The translations under genes were made by a program, and so were the position numbers. Under the pieces are notes generated by a model. The model saw nothing but the letters and a program-made list of their open reading frames with translations. It made no database searches and was not told the DNA's origin. This document shows, in pieces, positions 19,801-34,960 of a DNA stretch of 64,000 nt. This DNA is from Eleginops maclovinus (taxonomy: Eukaryota; Chordata; Actinopteri; Perciformes; Eleginopidae). How positions within the stretch are numbered: the first letter of the stretch is position 1; each line of letters opens with the position of its first letter. The stretch lies in contig NC_086360.1 of NCBI RefSeq assembly GCF_036324505.1, positions 16,715,293 to 16,779,292 on the forward strand, read 5' to 3'.

Positions 19801-21836
19801 ACAAGAAACATTCACATTATAACAGTAATCGGAGGAAGTATGATGCTTTCACAGTGTGAGTGACAGACACACACTAATCATTTTTGCAGTACTATTGAGG
19901 TTATTTTTTTTGTACTTTTGCCTGAATACTACTGTTCTTGTATTTTTTCATTTAGTTTACTGTAAGGCATGAAAGACAGACAACACTTTAAGTTTAGCGC
20001 ACAAACACACACTGATGCAGCCTTTTGCATCAACACACACACACCTAGAGAAGGCATGACAAAGCAGCGAGATAAGCCATAAATGTGTCTCCCAGCCCAA
20101 AGTGCCACTAACCACAACAGGCTACGTTTAGGAGAGCAGTGCTTAGCATTTCTCCCCTGAATGTGCTTCGCAGAAAAGCATGAAACTGCGCTATTCATGC
20201 CGAGTGAATACGGGAATAATATCACTTAAGTTATCAAACACAATATGAAGTCTATACATCAGCACACTCCATTAAGCTGTCATAGGCGTGACATAAGTTA
20301 TAACAGCGCAACAGACATGACAGAGATCATAAAGCTGTCTGCTGGTACGACGCTGTCATAAACTGCAGTTGCCACTTTAGCTGGCCACTTCGAAAGTAAC
20401 ATATGTCAGTCGAGCTACAGCACAAAGTGACAAGACAGTGTGGGTAATGACCTCCCCTGCAGAGTACAACTGGAATACTGCATAATTGAGGCATTGAAAC
20501 AATGTCAGAATTAACAGGGGAAAGCGCAGTATGTTTCTCACCAAAGTCTTGTTTTTTTTTATAACAGCTAATATTCACATTCAACGTAAAAAGACTAAAA
20601 TGATTATGATTTTGCTCCAACTAAATGTAGAGACTTATGAAAGATCCTATATTAATACTTAAGAGTCTCACCGAGAAGTTAGAAAAGTGGACTTCATATT
20701 ATCCCTGAAAAAAAAGCAATTCTGTAAATATATTCTAAATATTTATGTTCTTTATCTCACACCTCTGTGCTTTCAATGAGAATTGTAAAACCGACAGCTG
20801 ATGTTGCACCAGATACTCCTCGTTGTTGACTTTAATTAAATTCTGCTTTGCCAAAATGGCTTACGGATGTTCCTTTCGAGGTGAATATACTTTAGAGTTG
20901 TTTTGCTTTATTCAAACAGTTTGACAGGCCAACTTGAAAAGTGTAGTGAAAGCAACCTTGTGGAAAAAAATTGCTTTTACACTCAGTGTTGTTGAGTAAA
21001 ATGGTTAATCCAAAATGAACAACACGGATACAAATTCAGCTACATTTTACCAACACCCATGTTCATTAAGGGTAGCTTTTGAGACTTCAATTAAATGACC
21101 AGAGTAAACACATTGGTGCAAAACAAATTTAACATTAGTGATTTAAATATAGATGGCAAAAAAAAAAGAAAGAAACTAAAATGATGTTTTTCCAGGCTGA
21201 ATAAGAGCATACAGAGTGGACTTGGGCTTAATTGCCTAAAGATTGCATTTGATTGTTCTATTGCAAAGTTTTGTTTGGCATCAAACAATTAATTAACTTT
21301 AACTTGCTAACACAAGCACAATTATTATTATGCTAAATTCATTTTGACTAAACTGTCTGCCTACAGTTTGAAAACACAGTGTACACAGCACGGTTTCCGT
21401 TTAGTACCATTCTTTTAACCATTAAAATCTTTTCATGTCCAACATAATGTCTGTAATTCTCTCTAATCATAATTTTTATTAAAACAAGGTCAAATAAATG
21501 TTCTTCTATTCATTATCACTTGCAGCAGTTTAATGAGGTTGGCCTCACGTATTGTTAAGGTGCATCTAAATCCTTCAGAAAATGTGGAAAAGTTCAAAAA
21601 ACTCCATCAACGAAAGCCTGGTATGTTAAGCCAGGTACAATCACAGGCTATTCAGAGAGCCTTTTATTCATTGGTATCCTGTAAATTGCGCTTTTATTAT
21701 TTAGAATCATGCTCATCCTCTTTACACTGTGTTACTTTTATGTCTCGGGATGAATGAAAGTGCTGGAACCAAACCTTTCTGAATCACAATCACAGGCTGT
21801 GAATTGGAGATGGCCTCTGCAGCTTACCAACAGGTC
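16806..21836. other. Gene-free unique sequence
   Basis: No gene recognised. Positions 17960-18240 are richer in GC and CpG than their surroundings and contain an exon-like segment described in the findings. Positions 17795-17830 hold a short imperfect tandem repeat of TGTTTGAAA type. Positions 19620-19720 are purine-rich. Confidence 0.6.
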
Positions 21837-21905
21837 GAGTCAAGTCCCTTTTATTTATAAAGCCCAAAATAACAAATCTGTCTCAAGGGGCTGAAAGGAC
21901 ATTGG
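21837..21905 (-). mobile_element. Fragment of a dispersed fish repeat (LINE/SINE-type tail)
   Basis: On the minus strand this reads CCCCTTGAGACAGATTTG and then a GGGCTTTATAAATAAAAGGG-like end. It resembles the 3' tails of dispersed fish retroposons that end in GGGCTATATAAATAAA. No coding sequence is attached. Family and exact limits are uncertain. Confidence 0.5.
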
Positions 21906-22067
21906 GCGACCTCAGTTGTCACCTAGCAGACGAGAGAGACAGTGGGACAGAGCGAGGGAGAAGCAGAGTAGGCATCCAAGCATCACTCAAGTAAGAAAGA
22001 CGAGAGGAGATGCTGAAAAAGACAGAAGTCCAAATATCTGGAATGAGAGGAATATTGACTTTGTAAG

Positions 22068-22150
22068 ACTCTATTAAAGAGGACATATAATGCTAAATAT
22101 CAGGTTCACAATTATATTTTGTGCCTTTACTTTGACATGTCCAAGTGGGC
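22068..22150. mobile_element. Possible fragment of a dispersed percomorph repeat
   Basis: The segment AAGAGGACATATAATGCTAA followed by TCAGGTTCACAATTATATTT resembles a repeat I recall as common in percomorph genomes (GGACATAT-ATGCT then CAGGTTCATA-TTTATTTTG). It is diverged and isolated. The class cannot be given from the sequence. Confidence 0.35.
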
Positions 22151-23034
22151 TTGCTTAAACCACATCCATCTTCAAACTTCATTATGATCTTAATCTTCAT
22201 TGTGTCTGCATCTTGAAAACATCACCAACAGGCCGTTGTGATGAGCAACTACCTTTTAATAGCCCAATAACCATTGCAGTCCCCTTTCAACAACCAGTAG
22301 CCTCCTCTAAACAACACAGCTCTGAAAGGTATCAAAAAGACCTTATATTTTGGCAGTGAGTCTGAATAATTCCTTAGCTAAGTCACAGAGGATTTCTGGT
22401 CAAAGGGAAGAGAAAGATTGGTTTGAATTACATGTAAGGTCGCTGTCATTCCTGGATTCTGTTTTTTTAAAGAGACGAAGGCCTTCAATTTTATCTCAAC
22501 TACATAAAAACACAATAACATTTTTTGAAACCCCAAATTTGCCCAAGGGTTGAAAAGTGGGGGAGCCAATGACCTGTACCACATACAAGTTAAAGCAACC
22601 CAGTTTATGAAATGACCTAGTTTTAGCCATGTTGTGCGAGGGGAAAAAGCAGTCTCAAAGAGAGACTTAGCTCAAACATTAAACCAAGACTCTCAGCTGT
22701 CTCACACTGATCAAAAGCTACTAGTATTTGCTGGCTGTCTATGCCAAGCTGTTTCACTGACCAGTATCTTAAGTGTTTCTGATTCTGAAACAGCATTTAC
22801 TATTCAAAAATAACAATCAGACAAACAGAAATGAAATGGTGGTGATGGAGTTATCAGAAAAAGCTGCCGGAATACATGAAGCTCCAAATCAAGTTGGTTC
22901 AATGATTATGAACAAACAACGGCATATCAATCCGAGGAAATTACTAATTCCACTTTTTTCCATTGATTGTATTCTACAACTTGGTGTGTCAGGTTTCAAT
23001 GTCCCCCAATCAAAGTGGGGACTGGTAATTCATT

Positions 23035-23105
23035 ACGTGGTGCCCTTGAGCAAGGCACTCTTCCGGTGCTGTTCCTATAACTAGGATAGGTTAAATGTGC
23101 GTGTC
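23035..23105. mobile_element. Possible dispersed-repeat fragment (GCCCTTGAGCAAGGCACT motif)
   Basis: Contains GTGCCCTTGAGCAAGGCACT followed by GTGCTGTTCCTATAACTAGG, a module seen many times in fish genomes within dispersed repeats. Only about 70 bp is present. I cannot say whether the parent is a SINE or a DNA transposon. Confidence 0.4.
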
Positions 23106-24958
<1,853 letters not shown>

Positions 24959-25059
24959 CAGTCCCTCCTTATAATATGTATTTATGTTCAAGTTCATACA
25001 TGTAATTGTGTGAAAGTTTGTGATGTTCTAAAAGGAAGTAAGGAAAAGTGACAGTGATG

Positions 25060-25070
25060 ATGTGTGTGCA

Positions 25071-25135
<65 letters not shown>

Positions 25136-25151
25136 ACATGTGTGTGTGTGC
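25060..25151. repeat. Compound (TG)n microsatellite
   Basis: TG dinucleotides broken by GCATG, TATATG and TACATG interruptions. Confidence 0.95.
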
Positions 25152-28100
25152 ATCTCTCAGACTGTGAAGGCGACCCGTAGAGCGGGAGGCAGGGATAAGG
25201 CGCCACACCCCCCGCTGGTGGAAAAGAGAATGAGCGGGGCAGATAATGCCCTCTTATCTTCCTCGCCACCCCCCTCCCCACATCCTTTTCTCCCTCAAAC
25301 CCGCCTCTTCCTTCACACACATAAACCCCTCCCTACTCACTCTGCAGGGGCGAAAAGCTTGAAGTTGGATTTAGTGGTGGTGTGTGGAGGGGTACTTATG
25401 TTGCAAGATGCCAACCCAATCACTCACACAAACAAACACTTTTAGTCAATCTGCACTAAAGCAAACAAACGTGATATACACACACAGACAGACACACCCT
25501 ATCTCTGTTTTTCATTTGTGGCAGAAATGCCTTTAGGAATTTTCTATCCCTGATTGAAGCCGGCCACTCAACCGAGTGTAACATTTGTATTTTCACCAAA
25601 TAGCCTGGTAAAAGACATCTTAATGTGTATGTGTGCTTGAGAGTGTAAGTGTGTGTGCTAGACAACACTGACACAATCTAACACAGGGAGTATAGATCAT
25701 TTCATCCAGTTCAAACTAAAAATATAAAGACCTTTATCCTAAATCTTTTGAAGGATCCTTTCTTGAAACAGCATTTTCACCTAAGGTACATCGTTATGGT
25801 TTGGTTCTTCAGCTGAACTATAGTCCCTGCATTGCTGAACAATGTCGACCGTTCAAACTAAAGCATTGACACTGATTCAAATGTACAGCAATAATTCAAC
25901 ATGAAGGGAAGCTCTGATTGGTGGAAGTAATGTATATTAGTTTTTGGGAGGGAAAATCATGTATATACAGCAAGCTGGAATACTTTGGAGACAGGAATTT
26001 TGCTTCTCTGGTGTTTTCATTCTCCATTTTAGGACACATTCCCTTTTTAAAAAACGATTCACTAGAAATTGGTCTTATTTGGATTATCTTCATGGTCCTT
26101 AAGATCTCCAGGAAAATGCAAACAAGAAAGTAAAAGACGGTTCCTAGGTTAAATTCCAGGGGTTATTTGTTCAAAATGGCCTTAAGGCTGAATGGGTTGT
26201 ACATCATAGGATCACAGTCATCCTCAGTGGCAGCCTCGCAGACTAATATTAGGCTTAATACAATCAGCCGCACACAAGGGAGTTACGGTATCAAATCAGG
26301 AATCTCTTTATAAAATTAATCGCTTCAAATCTGGTGATGCTAATAATCTCCTGCTTGTATTATCTTTAAAGGACCCCAGTGGGATTATGTGTGTGTTCTA
26401 ACAACCATTATTTTATGTATATCTGTGGTAGGGATGTTGAAGGGCGAACTGATTCTGTGGTTGTATGCGTGCGTGTATGCGTGCGTGTGGGCATGTCTGT
26501 ATCCCATTATCTTTGTCATTAACGACAATAATGGCACTCGTCGCGGGCACCTCAGGCTATGTTTTGAGGATCTTTTACACACAGACACACTGAAGCCACC
26601 CCTGGCCTGCATCTCTGTCTAATTGGGAAGGGAACAGTCTTGGTGTGGGCGGGCACACCAAAGCCCCTAGCTCATTGACACAAGGTTAAAGACCCATTAA
26701 CTTGACCAGTAGAGAAAAATGACGAGGACAAGAGAGGAGAAAGACACGCAGAGAGAGAGAGACAGAGAGAGAGAGACAGCGAGAGAGAGAGAGACAGCGA
26801 GAGAGAGCGATAGCAGAGATTATGGCCTCCTCAACCTGCGTTTGTGCCAAAAGCTTAAAATGCTATAACGTCACAAAAAACAAGACAGTAATGTTAAAAT
26901 ATTTATTCTGACATAAGACCCCTTTCTAACTAACGTTCATGAGGGATTTTTGCCATACAAACCAAATGTGACAACCAGATCTCCTAACCCAAGTAAAACA
27001 TTAAGTTGTGCAATTCTGCAGCACGAAATGCATCCAACACTAAAGTTAAGTGGCATGTAATATTGAAAAGCAACATTTGCACATTTGATGTCAGAGTTTG
27101 GGGATTAAATCCTTTCAGCGACCGTTAAGACTTAATAATTAACCATGATCTTCCCCTGATCCTTACCATGTGTCTAGTATCCTTATCTTAACAATATTTA
27201 AGTTGTTACAGAAATTGATTTATTTTCAATTCTTTGACAACAGACCTTCTTGCAAACCTAAATAGTTCTGTAGATATGCTGTGCCAACATTTAGCTTGAG
27301 TTGAAAAATACACAATTGATCAGCAAAATCACTGTGTTGAAAACTTAAATAACAAATGCACAAAACTTAGTTTGTTCACTTTATAATGTGGCCCGTATCG
27401 ACGTTTAAAATAAAATGTGATGACCAGCTGCAACCAAGAGAGAAGTTCACCATTGAGTTCCATGAAATGAAATGAGTGAAACTAGGTGACCTATTTCAGG
27501 TCTCTTCTTCATGTAAAAAATGAATAAAATATCAGGGTGAAAAGCAGCACTCTGCCAAAAAGAATGACGTTAATCGCTTCCTCCCTTATGTATGTGTGTT
27601 TTGTAAATCAGTGTGTGCACAATGAAATCCAAACCTATCCAAACTTGACATTTAGTCCACCGCCCACAAACGGCACATCCTTTGCCCAAGAGAGGAACAT
27701 CTCGAGTGAGCACCAGATGCAGAGGCAGATCCTCTTTGCTTTTCGAGCTTTTGAGTAAATCTGGATTGAAGTAAAGAGTAATAAAGTCCAAAAGGTGAAG
27801 GACTGATTGTATCAATTATTTTTGAGCTTTTGCGTTTTTAAAAGGGATGCATGTGTTTGATGTTGAAATCAAATAGCAAAGCTTATAAAAGGAATATCTA
27901 TTTAGAGAGATTAATTAAGGTTTCTAAGAGACTCTTAATATGTCCTTGCCAGTGTTTGTCGCCTCGGCTTCTCAGTTGTTGAGGTCCGCTGATGGTAAGA
28001 CTGATTGGTTTTTATCAGACTACATTTAAAGTACATTTAAAACACACAAACTTAAAGGGAAACTGGCAAAGTAAAAAAAATGTCCAGTCAATTTCTATCT

Positions 28101-29581
28101 TCTCTACGTGTTAGTGCACGACTGCCTTTTTTTCGCTCAGGTATTCTCTTACCTCTCAATGCTCAGTCTTTCATCATTTCTGACTCCGGTTTTGTACATC
28201 TACACTTTTATTTAGCACCAGATAGCCCTCTAATTCAAATTGCAGTATCAAGCCTTTTCATTTACCAAACACTTTATCTATTCAGGGTTTGAGCAAAAAT
28301 GTATTGTGGGTTTCTGTAAAGCGGCTATACAATTTTCTTAAATGTATTACAAGAAGTGATGAATTATCACCTAAATCTGCAATTCCACTCTGCGTTAGTG
28401 AGACCTATTGCCATTTTTAACTTTGGTGTGTTCTTGCAGCTTTAATTTATTCTCATAGCCTCAGCAGGCAGCTGTTTTCAGCAAAGAAGTGAACAAATCC
28501 CAGCGTACACTTTCCTGCCCAACACCAAATGACAGATCCATTATACTGATTCGCAATTAGCAGGTTTAGAACAGGAGTGGTCCCTCAGGGGTCCGTAGGT
28601 ACCAAAATAAAAACGAAGAGGACATTAAAATTGTCTCACATTAGCCAGGTGGACACCAACATGACACTAAGGGGAGATAATGTTGTCTGTAACTGCTGTG
28701 CTAACTGGTAACGGTTTGCTAACAGATTCCCCATATCAACTTCATTAGTGATCATACGTCAATATTGTGTTCACATATTGTTTGTGGTAGTAAAACTGAA
28801 AAGAATGTTGCCTAACGAACATGTTGGATGAATTTCCTAGATCATAGCGCATGTGAAAAGCTACTTTTGTTTAAGTCTGCATTGATTAGATGGGCTAATG
28901 ATCTTCTTGTGCATTAATGATTTGTGTCACATTTCAATCATCAAGTGATAGCATGAGACTCGTATAGTTAAAATTAGGATTACATTTTTTTTTTTTAAAG
29001 TAAAGTAAATTCATGAAACAAGTCTTAATGGAAAGAAGCAATTATTCTGGTAAGTGTACTCTAATTCTGAAGCCATCTACATCCCAAACCAAAAGAAAAG
29101 TGTACTTTGTCCCCACCGGTCTTGCATAAGTGCCTGGGAATATCCGTACTTCTATACTTCTGAGGATCCTATTTTACATAGTGCATTACCCAACCCCGAA
29201 CACTTAACCCGAACACTAAAACCAAAAGAGCCCTTTAGAGAAATCCGAAAAGTGTCACGCTTCATCTACCGAGAGACATGCCAGAGTGCGCACACACAGC
29301 TATACACAGGAATAGCACCTGTCCTGATCCTCAAGTCCTTGTGTTGGCCTTGTAAAAACTAGACATGCATTGGCGTTTCTGCCCCTGCAGTAAAAACACA
29401 GGTGCCCAACTCCCACTTAGCTTTCAAACACACACAAGTGACAACCTTCTTTTTCTTTTCAGTTCCTTCACATCATTTGAAGTGACAACATCCCATTGCG
29501 GCCATATATATATACACTGCATCCCACAGAGAAACCTTCTGTTTACACAGCAAACACCTTCCCATACGCAACCACATATAG

Positions 29582-29582
<1 letters not shown>
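25152..29582. other. Gene-free unique sequence with a GA-rich patch
   Basis: No gene seen. The 26700-26815 interval is nearly all purine on the plus strand. The 26220-26370 interval is repeat-free with ordinary composition. Confidence 0.6.
26749..26810. repeat. (GA)n microsatellite with ACAG/GCGA interruptions
   Basis: GA dinucleotides with regularly spaced CAGA and CAGCGA units, about 62 bp. Confidence 0.93.

Positions 29583-29629
<47 letters not shown>
29583..29629. repeat. (AC)n microsatellite
   Basis: 47 bp of uninterrupted AC. Confidence 0.97.
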
Positions 29630-29632
<3 letters not shown>

Positions 29633-32600
29633 TCTCTTTCACAGGAAACAATTGCACCTCAACAGGAGACGATCAGTGTCTCATCACACAGTGTGACTTC
29701 AAATATTGTAAAGAAACAAAGAGAGAATGAGAGAGGAAAAAGCCTAAAATCAAGAACAGCAAAAATCAGTAGAAACTGCAAAAGAACAGAGCTGATCCCA
29801 CTCACACATAAGAACAAAATAAATGCATTAAGTTAATTAAAAGGAACTAACATAAGGGAAACTTTGTTTTAATATTATTTAAATGGCACCAAGACACAGT
29901 GATGAGCCAAATCAGACAAGTAATTGACTATGCATATAATTATAATGATTCATTGCATTTATTTCTTACAAAATATTAACACTTCAAAATGTAGTCTTTG
30001 TATCCATCAAGTTAAAAACAACCTTAATTTTAGATATGTCTATAGTGCAGTAATGAACAGAAAGAAAGACAACTGTTAATTAAGCAGTTCTGAACATGTT
30101 GATTATTTCTAGACAGTTAATTAAAAAGTCATCAAATAAATAACACAAATCCCTGTTTTCTCTTGCATCAAAATGAACCAGAAAATATAATAATATTTTA
30201 ATTGCTTGACCTTTTTTACTGATTTTGATTGTGCTGGTTAGAATATTTATGTATCAAACATGTAACGCATTTAATGAAACATTCATAACCTTTAGATATA
30301 AAAGTGAAAGACAAAATGTTAAGCTCAAAAGGAGGAGAGGATCAGGATGATACTAAAAGTTGTGAAGCATAGGAAGAGGTAAATTGAGCAGATGGTGGTG
30401 CACTCTCAGGCGCACAAAGACCTGCAGAGAAAGATCTGTTGGACAGAGGGAAGGAGGCAGAGATGCTGAGATAGGTGAAGAGGGGGAGGGACTGAACAGC
30501 AAGGGAAGGTTGTGGGAAAGCTACAGACCGTGGAAGTATTAAACAAAAAAGAAAAACAGAAAGCAGGAAGTGCAGGCTGGCGGTGAAGGAGAACGAGATA
30601 GGAGGAGAGGACAGAGGCAACGGAAACTGGCTGCAGGGGCGGATGGAGGCATGGTGAGTGGGTTAGAAGTGGAGGTGAGAGGCAGCGGGATGCAAGGTGA
30701 CCAGAAAAGAAGAAAGCTGAGGTTAGAGGGAGGGAAAAGTTAGAGCTACTCAGAACTGCCCTAGAGGAGGAAGGAAACAAGGATGGAGAGGCGGGAAGGA
30801 GATAAAAATATATAGAATAAAGGTATATTGATGCAAGGAGAATTGGTTACTTACAAGATGTAGAACAGAGACGGAAAACAGAGGGATCATACAGAGAGGA
30901 ATTACTGAGACTGGGTGGAGGTGAAAGTATGAAATGCAGAAAGGGATAAGTGTTTTTTTTAGGATGAGGGACACAAACAGACACACAATGCCAAGATGTT
31001 TCTTAAGACTAAGAACAAGTGTAGCTTTTTTGTTGCCTCTTTGATTCCTTATCCTATTATATTTTGTTCCATTCTTGTTTTTATAGATTATGCCCCTAAA
31101 AAACACACCCTTGGGCCTATTTTCTGCAAATCTAGGAAGTAGTGTCATGTTAATATATAACAGGAGAGAATATGTTTGTGTCCTGGGGTTGAGCGATTGT
31201 TTCATATGGGCCAAATGTGGTTACTGAGATGAAAAAAAAGTTTCCAAAGCTTTCCAGCATCGCAGTCCTGTTAGCTCAAACCCACCTCACCAGCCTGAGA
31301 TACTGGCAGCTTTTTCTGAAAGCTGAAAATACAGCAAAGCCTCACAAGATGTGTCCACGGCTGTGCAGGATATCCTGTACAGGAGATCATACCATTTCAC
31401 ACAGCTGACAAAAAAATGTGGCATGCTATATCCATGGAAGAGAGAAGGCCAACTGGTTTGTTATTAAGGATTTCAAAATTCACTAGACAGTCGTGCTGAT
31501 TAATGGGGCTCAGCCGGCAAAAATGCTTCTCCACGAGACACATATTTTTAAGCACAGTAGGGCGAATTAGTCTGACCTTGGAAAAATTCCAACACTGACC
31601 TAGTTTTTACAGATTTTTACAATATTTATTAAAACATTAAATCAAAAATAATCCATCTAACAAATCACTCAAACACCTTTCTAATCTTTGGTTTTCCCCA
31701 AAAACATTTCACAAACTTTTATTGTCAGGGATGCTGCTTAGTAGACAGCCAGCAATCATGACAGGTATCAAAGGGTGAAATCTGACTCCTCTTGCAATGC
31801 ATTGGAGTTTTAGAAAATGATCACATACTCATACCAAGTGCCCCGAAATCCCATCCTGTGGTTTAGCATGATTGTGCCTTTTATTGTGTCTCCTCTTATT
31901 TGTCAGGGTTTGATGTGAAACGTGGCTATTTGCACTCTAACTGTATTCACATTGACACCTCAACCATAGGACTGGACTCACTACCAAGACTGTTCCACAT
32001 GAAGGCTGTCTTAAGGCATGAGGACTTGATGATTGATTGGTGCCTTGGGGAAGCTGTCCATTCCCATTCAAATCTCCCCATCAGTGGGAATGTGTGAATA
32101 TATATTTTTCCACCAGCAGTCTGCAGGGCTTTATGAGGTTGCACAAATAAGAGGTGTATCTCTACCTCGCATGTGTAGGCCTGCTCCTCTGCGTGCATAT
32201 CCATATTTTGACTAGTGGTGTCAATTACTTAAATAATCTGATAATGATTCATCCTAATTACTCCCAAATATCAAATACTAGTATGTCCTTGAACTTCGGG
32301 GGGAGAAAAAAACAAATAATCACATGATCTTATAATAAATAACAATCTGACAAACTAGTAAGAGAAATCACAGGATTGTTTATTTTATTATAAAATAATT
32401 TCTGTATCAATGGCATCAATGGTCGCATATGGGCTACCTGAAGTAACCAAGGAGCTATCCGGCAGCCCATAATGTTTGTTAGTATTCTTGATGGTAAAAT
32501 ATACCGAGCACTATCTGTTCCTACAGCAGTGACCTTGTCCACTATCTCCCACTCCCAGCTAAGAAACTGGCAACTGGGAAGCACAAGGCCAACTTCTCTA

Positions 32601-33925
32601 GTTTTGTCAACTTTTGTTTCCAAGGTGAAGAATTCATTTTAAAACATGATGTGTTGAAACATCCAGATAAATTATCATCCACTAAAGTAGATTTTTGGCT
32701 TGAGTTCAAACTCTGTGTCTTTCACTAATGTTATTAATAAACAACAAAATATCCAAGCACTAAAAGGATTTTTAGTAAACTCCACAATCATAAATTCATT
32801 ATCCCTCTGACACCTGGAACTGTTGGGAGTCTGGTAGGTATTAATTAAAGGCTCGTCAACCTGAATGAGTAATTAGTCCTTAAAGTGTTGCAGCACAGCT
32901 GCAATCCAGCACAGCAATGCCTTTCATTACATGAATGGATCTCCTAATACAATCACGTTTGCCCATTACATTTGTTCTTCTTCCTTTCACACATATGTAG
33001 GTTTGGCACTTCTGTTTAAATGTGTTTATTGACACACCCTGAAATATGGTTTTGTTCGGCTTCCAGCTGCTTTTCTTTGCTGTAGTGATGTACAGGTGTA
33101 CTGTAACGCTTTCTCTGGTAGCAGGTGCAGTAAAGTACAGAATGAAAATAGATTTTTAGCCTTGTGCTAATTTACTTGTTAAGAAATGAAAGGGTACAAA
33201 TGACTTATTCATGCACACAAAGTGCTAATTACTCATTTATTCATGTGCACCGTGTATCACAGAAGCTTTGCAATGCTGGGAAGTCTGAAACGTTGACTAA
33301 GGATAAACATAATCAATTTGTCCTGTATTTTGGTTGAAAACTATAGCACGTTTGCAGGTTGTGCTTTTTGGACTAAACCGAAGTCAAACTGAATCTGTGA
33401 CTTCCCACATTAGGGTTCCATTGTTAGCTTGTATGCAGCTCATAATAACATAGGTTGGTTTACGTTAATACATTACACATTTTGTTGAAGCTTTTGTACA
33501 TGAACTCTGACATAAACGACAAAAAAGAACGTTTTGCACACAGCCCTGTTTAATGTGCAAAGCTGTGGGAAAGAACACCCACACCCCCAGAAGGGGAAAA
33601 AGCCCTTCCTATCTACATGTCAAATTTATATTGCTTTGACCTTTTCCCTCAGGTGCTCCTATTTTTCAGTGCATGCACAGATTCACTAAACTGCTGATGT
33701 CTGCACCACCTTGCCTCTTTCTACACATTTGGATAAAGGGGTGGGGGGATATGAGGGGTTGCAATATCTACACCAGCACTTTCAGCTGGTAATTCATAAA
33801 GATAGGACACATGAATGGCAAACTGAACTCCCTAGAGCATTTTTCTTCATCGTTCAACTGTTTGTTCCACAATAAACAGATGGGGAAATATATTTGTAGT
33901 TGGAAAATTGGTTTCTGTATATACG
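29630..33925. other. Gene-free sequence with a long purine-rich tract
   Basis: Positions 30330-30960 are strongly purine-rich (GGA, GAGG and AGAA motifs) on the plus strand for about 600 bp. This produces the Ser/Pro/Leu-rich minus-strand frames, which I take as artefacts. An exon-like segment at 31907-32097 is in the findings. Nothing else recognised. Confidence 0.6.
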
Positions 33926-33954
33926 AGTGTGTGTGTGTGGGGGGGGGGGGGGGG
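33926..33954. repeat. (GT)n followed by a run of 16 G
   Basis: Seven GT units, then 16 consecutive G at 33939-33954. Confidence 0.95.
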
Positions 33955-34813
33955 TATGAGGTGGTTGTGCTACAATAGAGAATCTGTGTGTTTTTCAAGG
34001 ACTTCAAAGAACAGCTATAGAGTTATGCATGTTTACCCTCAGTTTTTATTTGTGATGATTATGTTGTGGGTATAGTCAAAAGTAAGATGGAGTCACGATG
34101 AATTGAAGTTGTCTTACAGTGACCTTAACCAACATTGTGCAATTATTCAAAAGGAAGAAAATAATTGGTTTCCAGGACAAATGGGACTATTCCTATCAAC
34201 CCACACAGCCTCAACTAAGCAGCATCATTCTCTGCTGTACACCTGAAGGTCACCTGCTAGGAATGTGTTGGAGGATCAGTAATTAAACGTCCCATTCTGA
34301 CACACAGTCCAGTCAGAGGAGAAGGTCCAAATAAATAGAAATTATGAAGTATAAAGAAGTCATTTCAATGTGAGGAAAAACAGATGGAGTCTGAGTGCAG
34401 AATTGCAGAGTTGCTGCCTTTGGGTACAGTGTATTTGTATTTTGTAAAATAGTTTTGAATTGCAATTAACTTTGTTTCCATGCTACTGCATTGCAGACTA
34501 TGTATGAGCATACTAATCTATCTGAGGCAGTGTAATGGTAAGGTTATTCTGTGTTGTTACAACGAAGAGGAGAAAGAACACGGCTGTCTGAGTCAATCTG
34601 TTTCACATGACCGTTTTCTCAACGTCCTTTGATTCACTGTCCTCGTGTCACACCCTCGGGAACAACTTTGCACATTTGTGTGTGTCTGTGTGTGTTTATG
34701 TGTGACCTGAGGCAAGTGCCAGCATCTATGACCAAATTTTACCACCTCCAAGCGCGACACATTAGCCAGTGGCAGCTGAGGGCAAGGACACTAGCTAAGG
34801 GTTACATTAAGAG

Positions 34814-34960
<147 letters not shown>

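Noticed and set aside
28565..28620. CAGGAGTGGTCCCTCAGGGG, considered as a hAT terminal repeat
   Set aside because: No matching inverted end and no target duplication were found.
30342..30780. Ser/Pro/Leu-rich minus-strand frames
   Set aside because: Produced by the purine-rich tract; the overlapping frames are equally open and show no motif.
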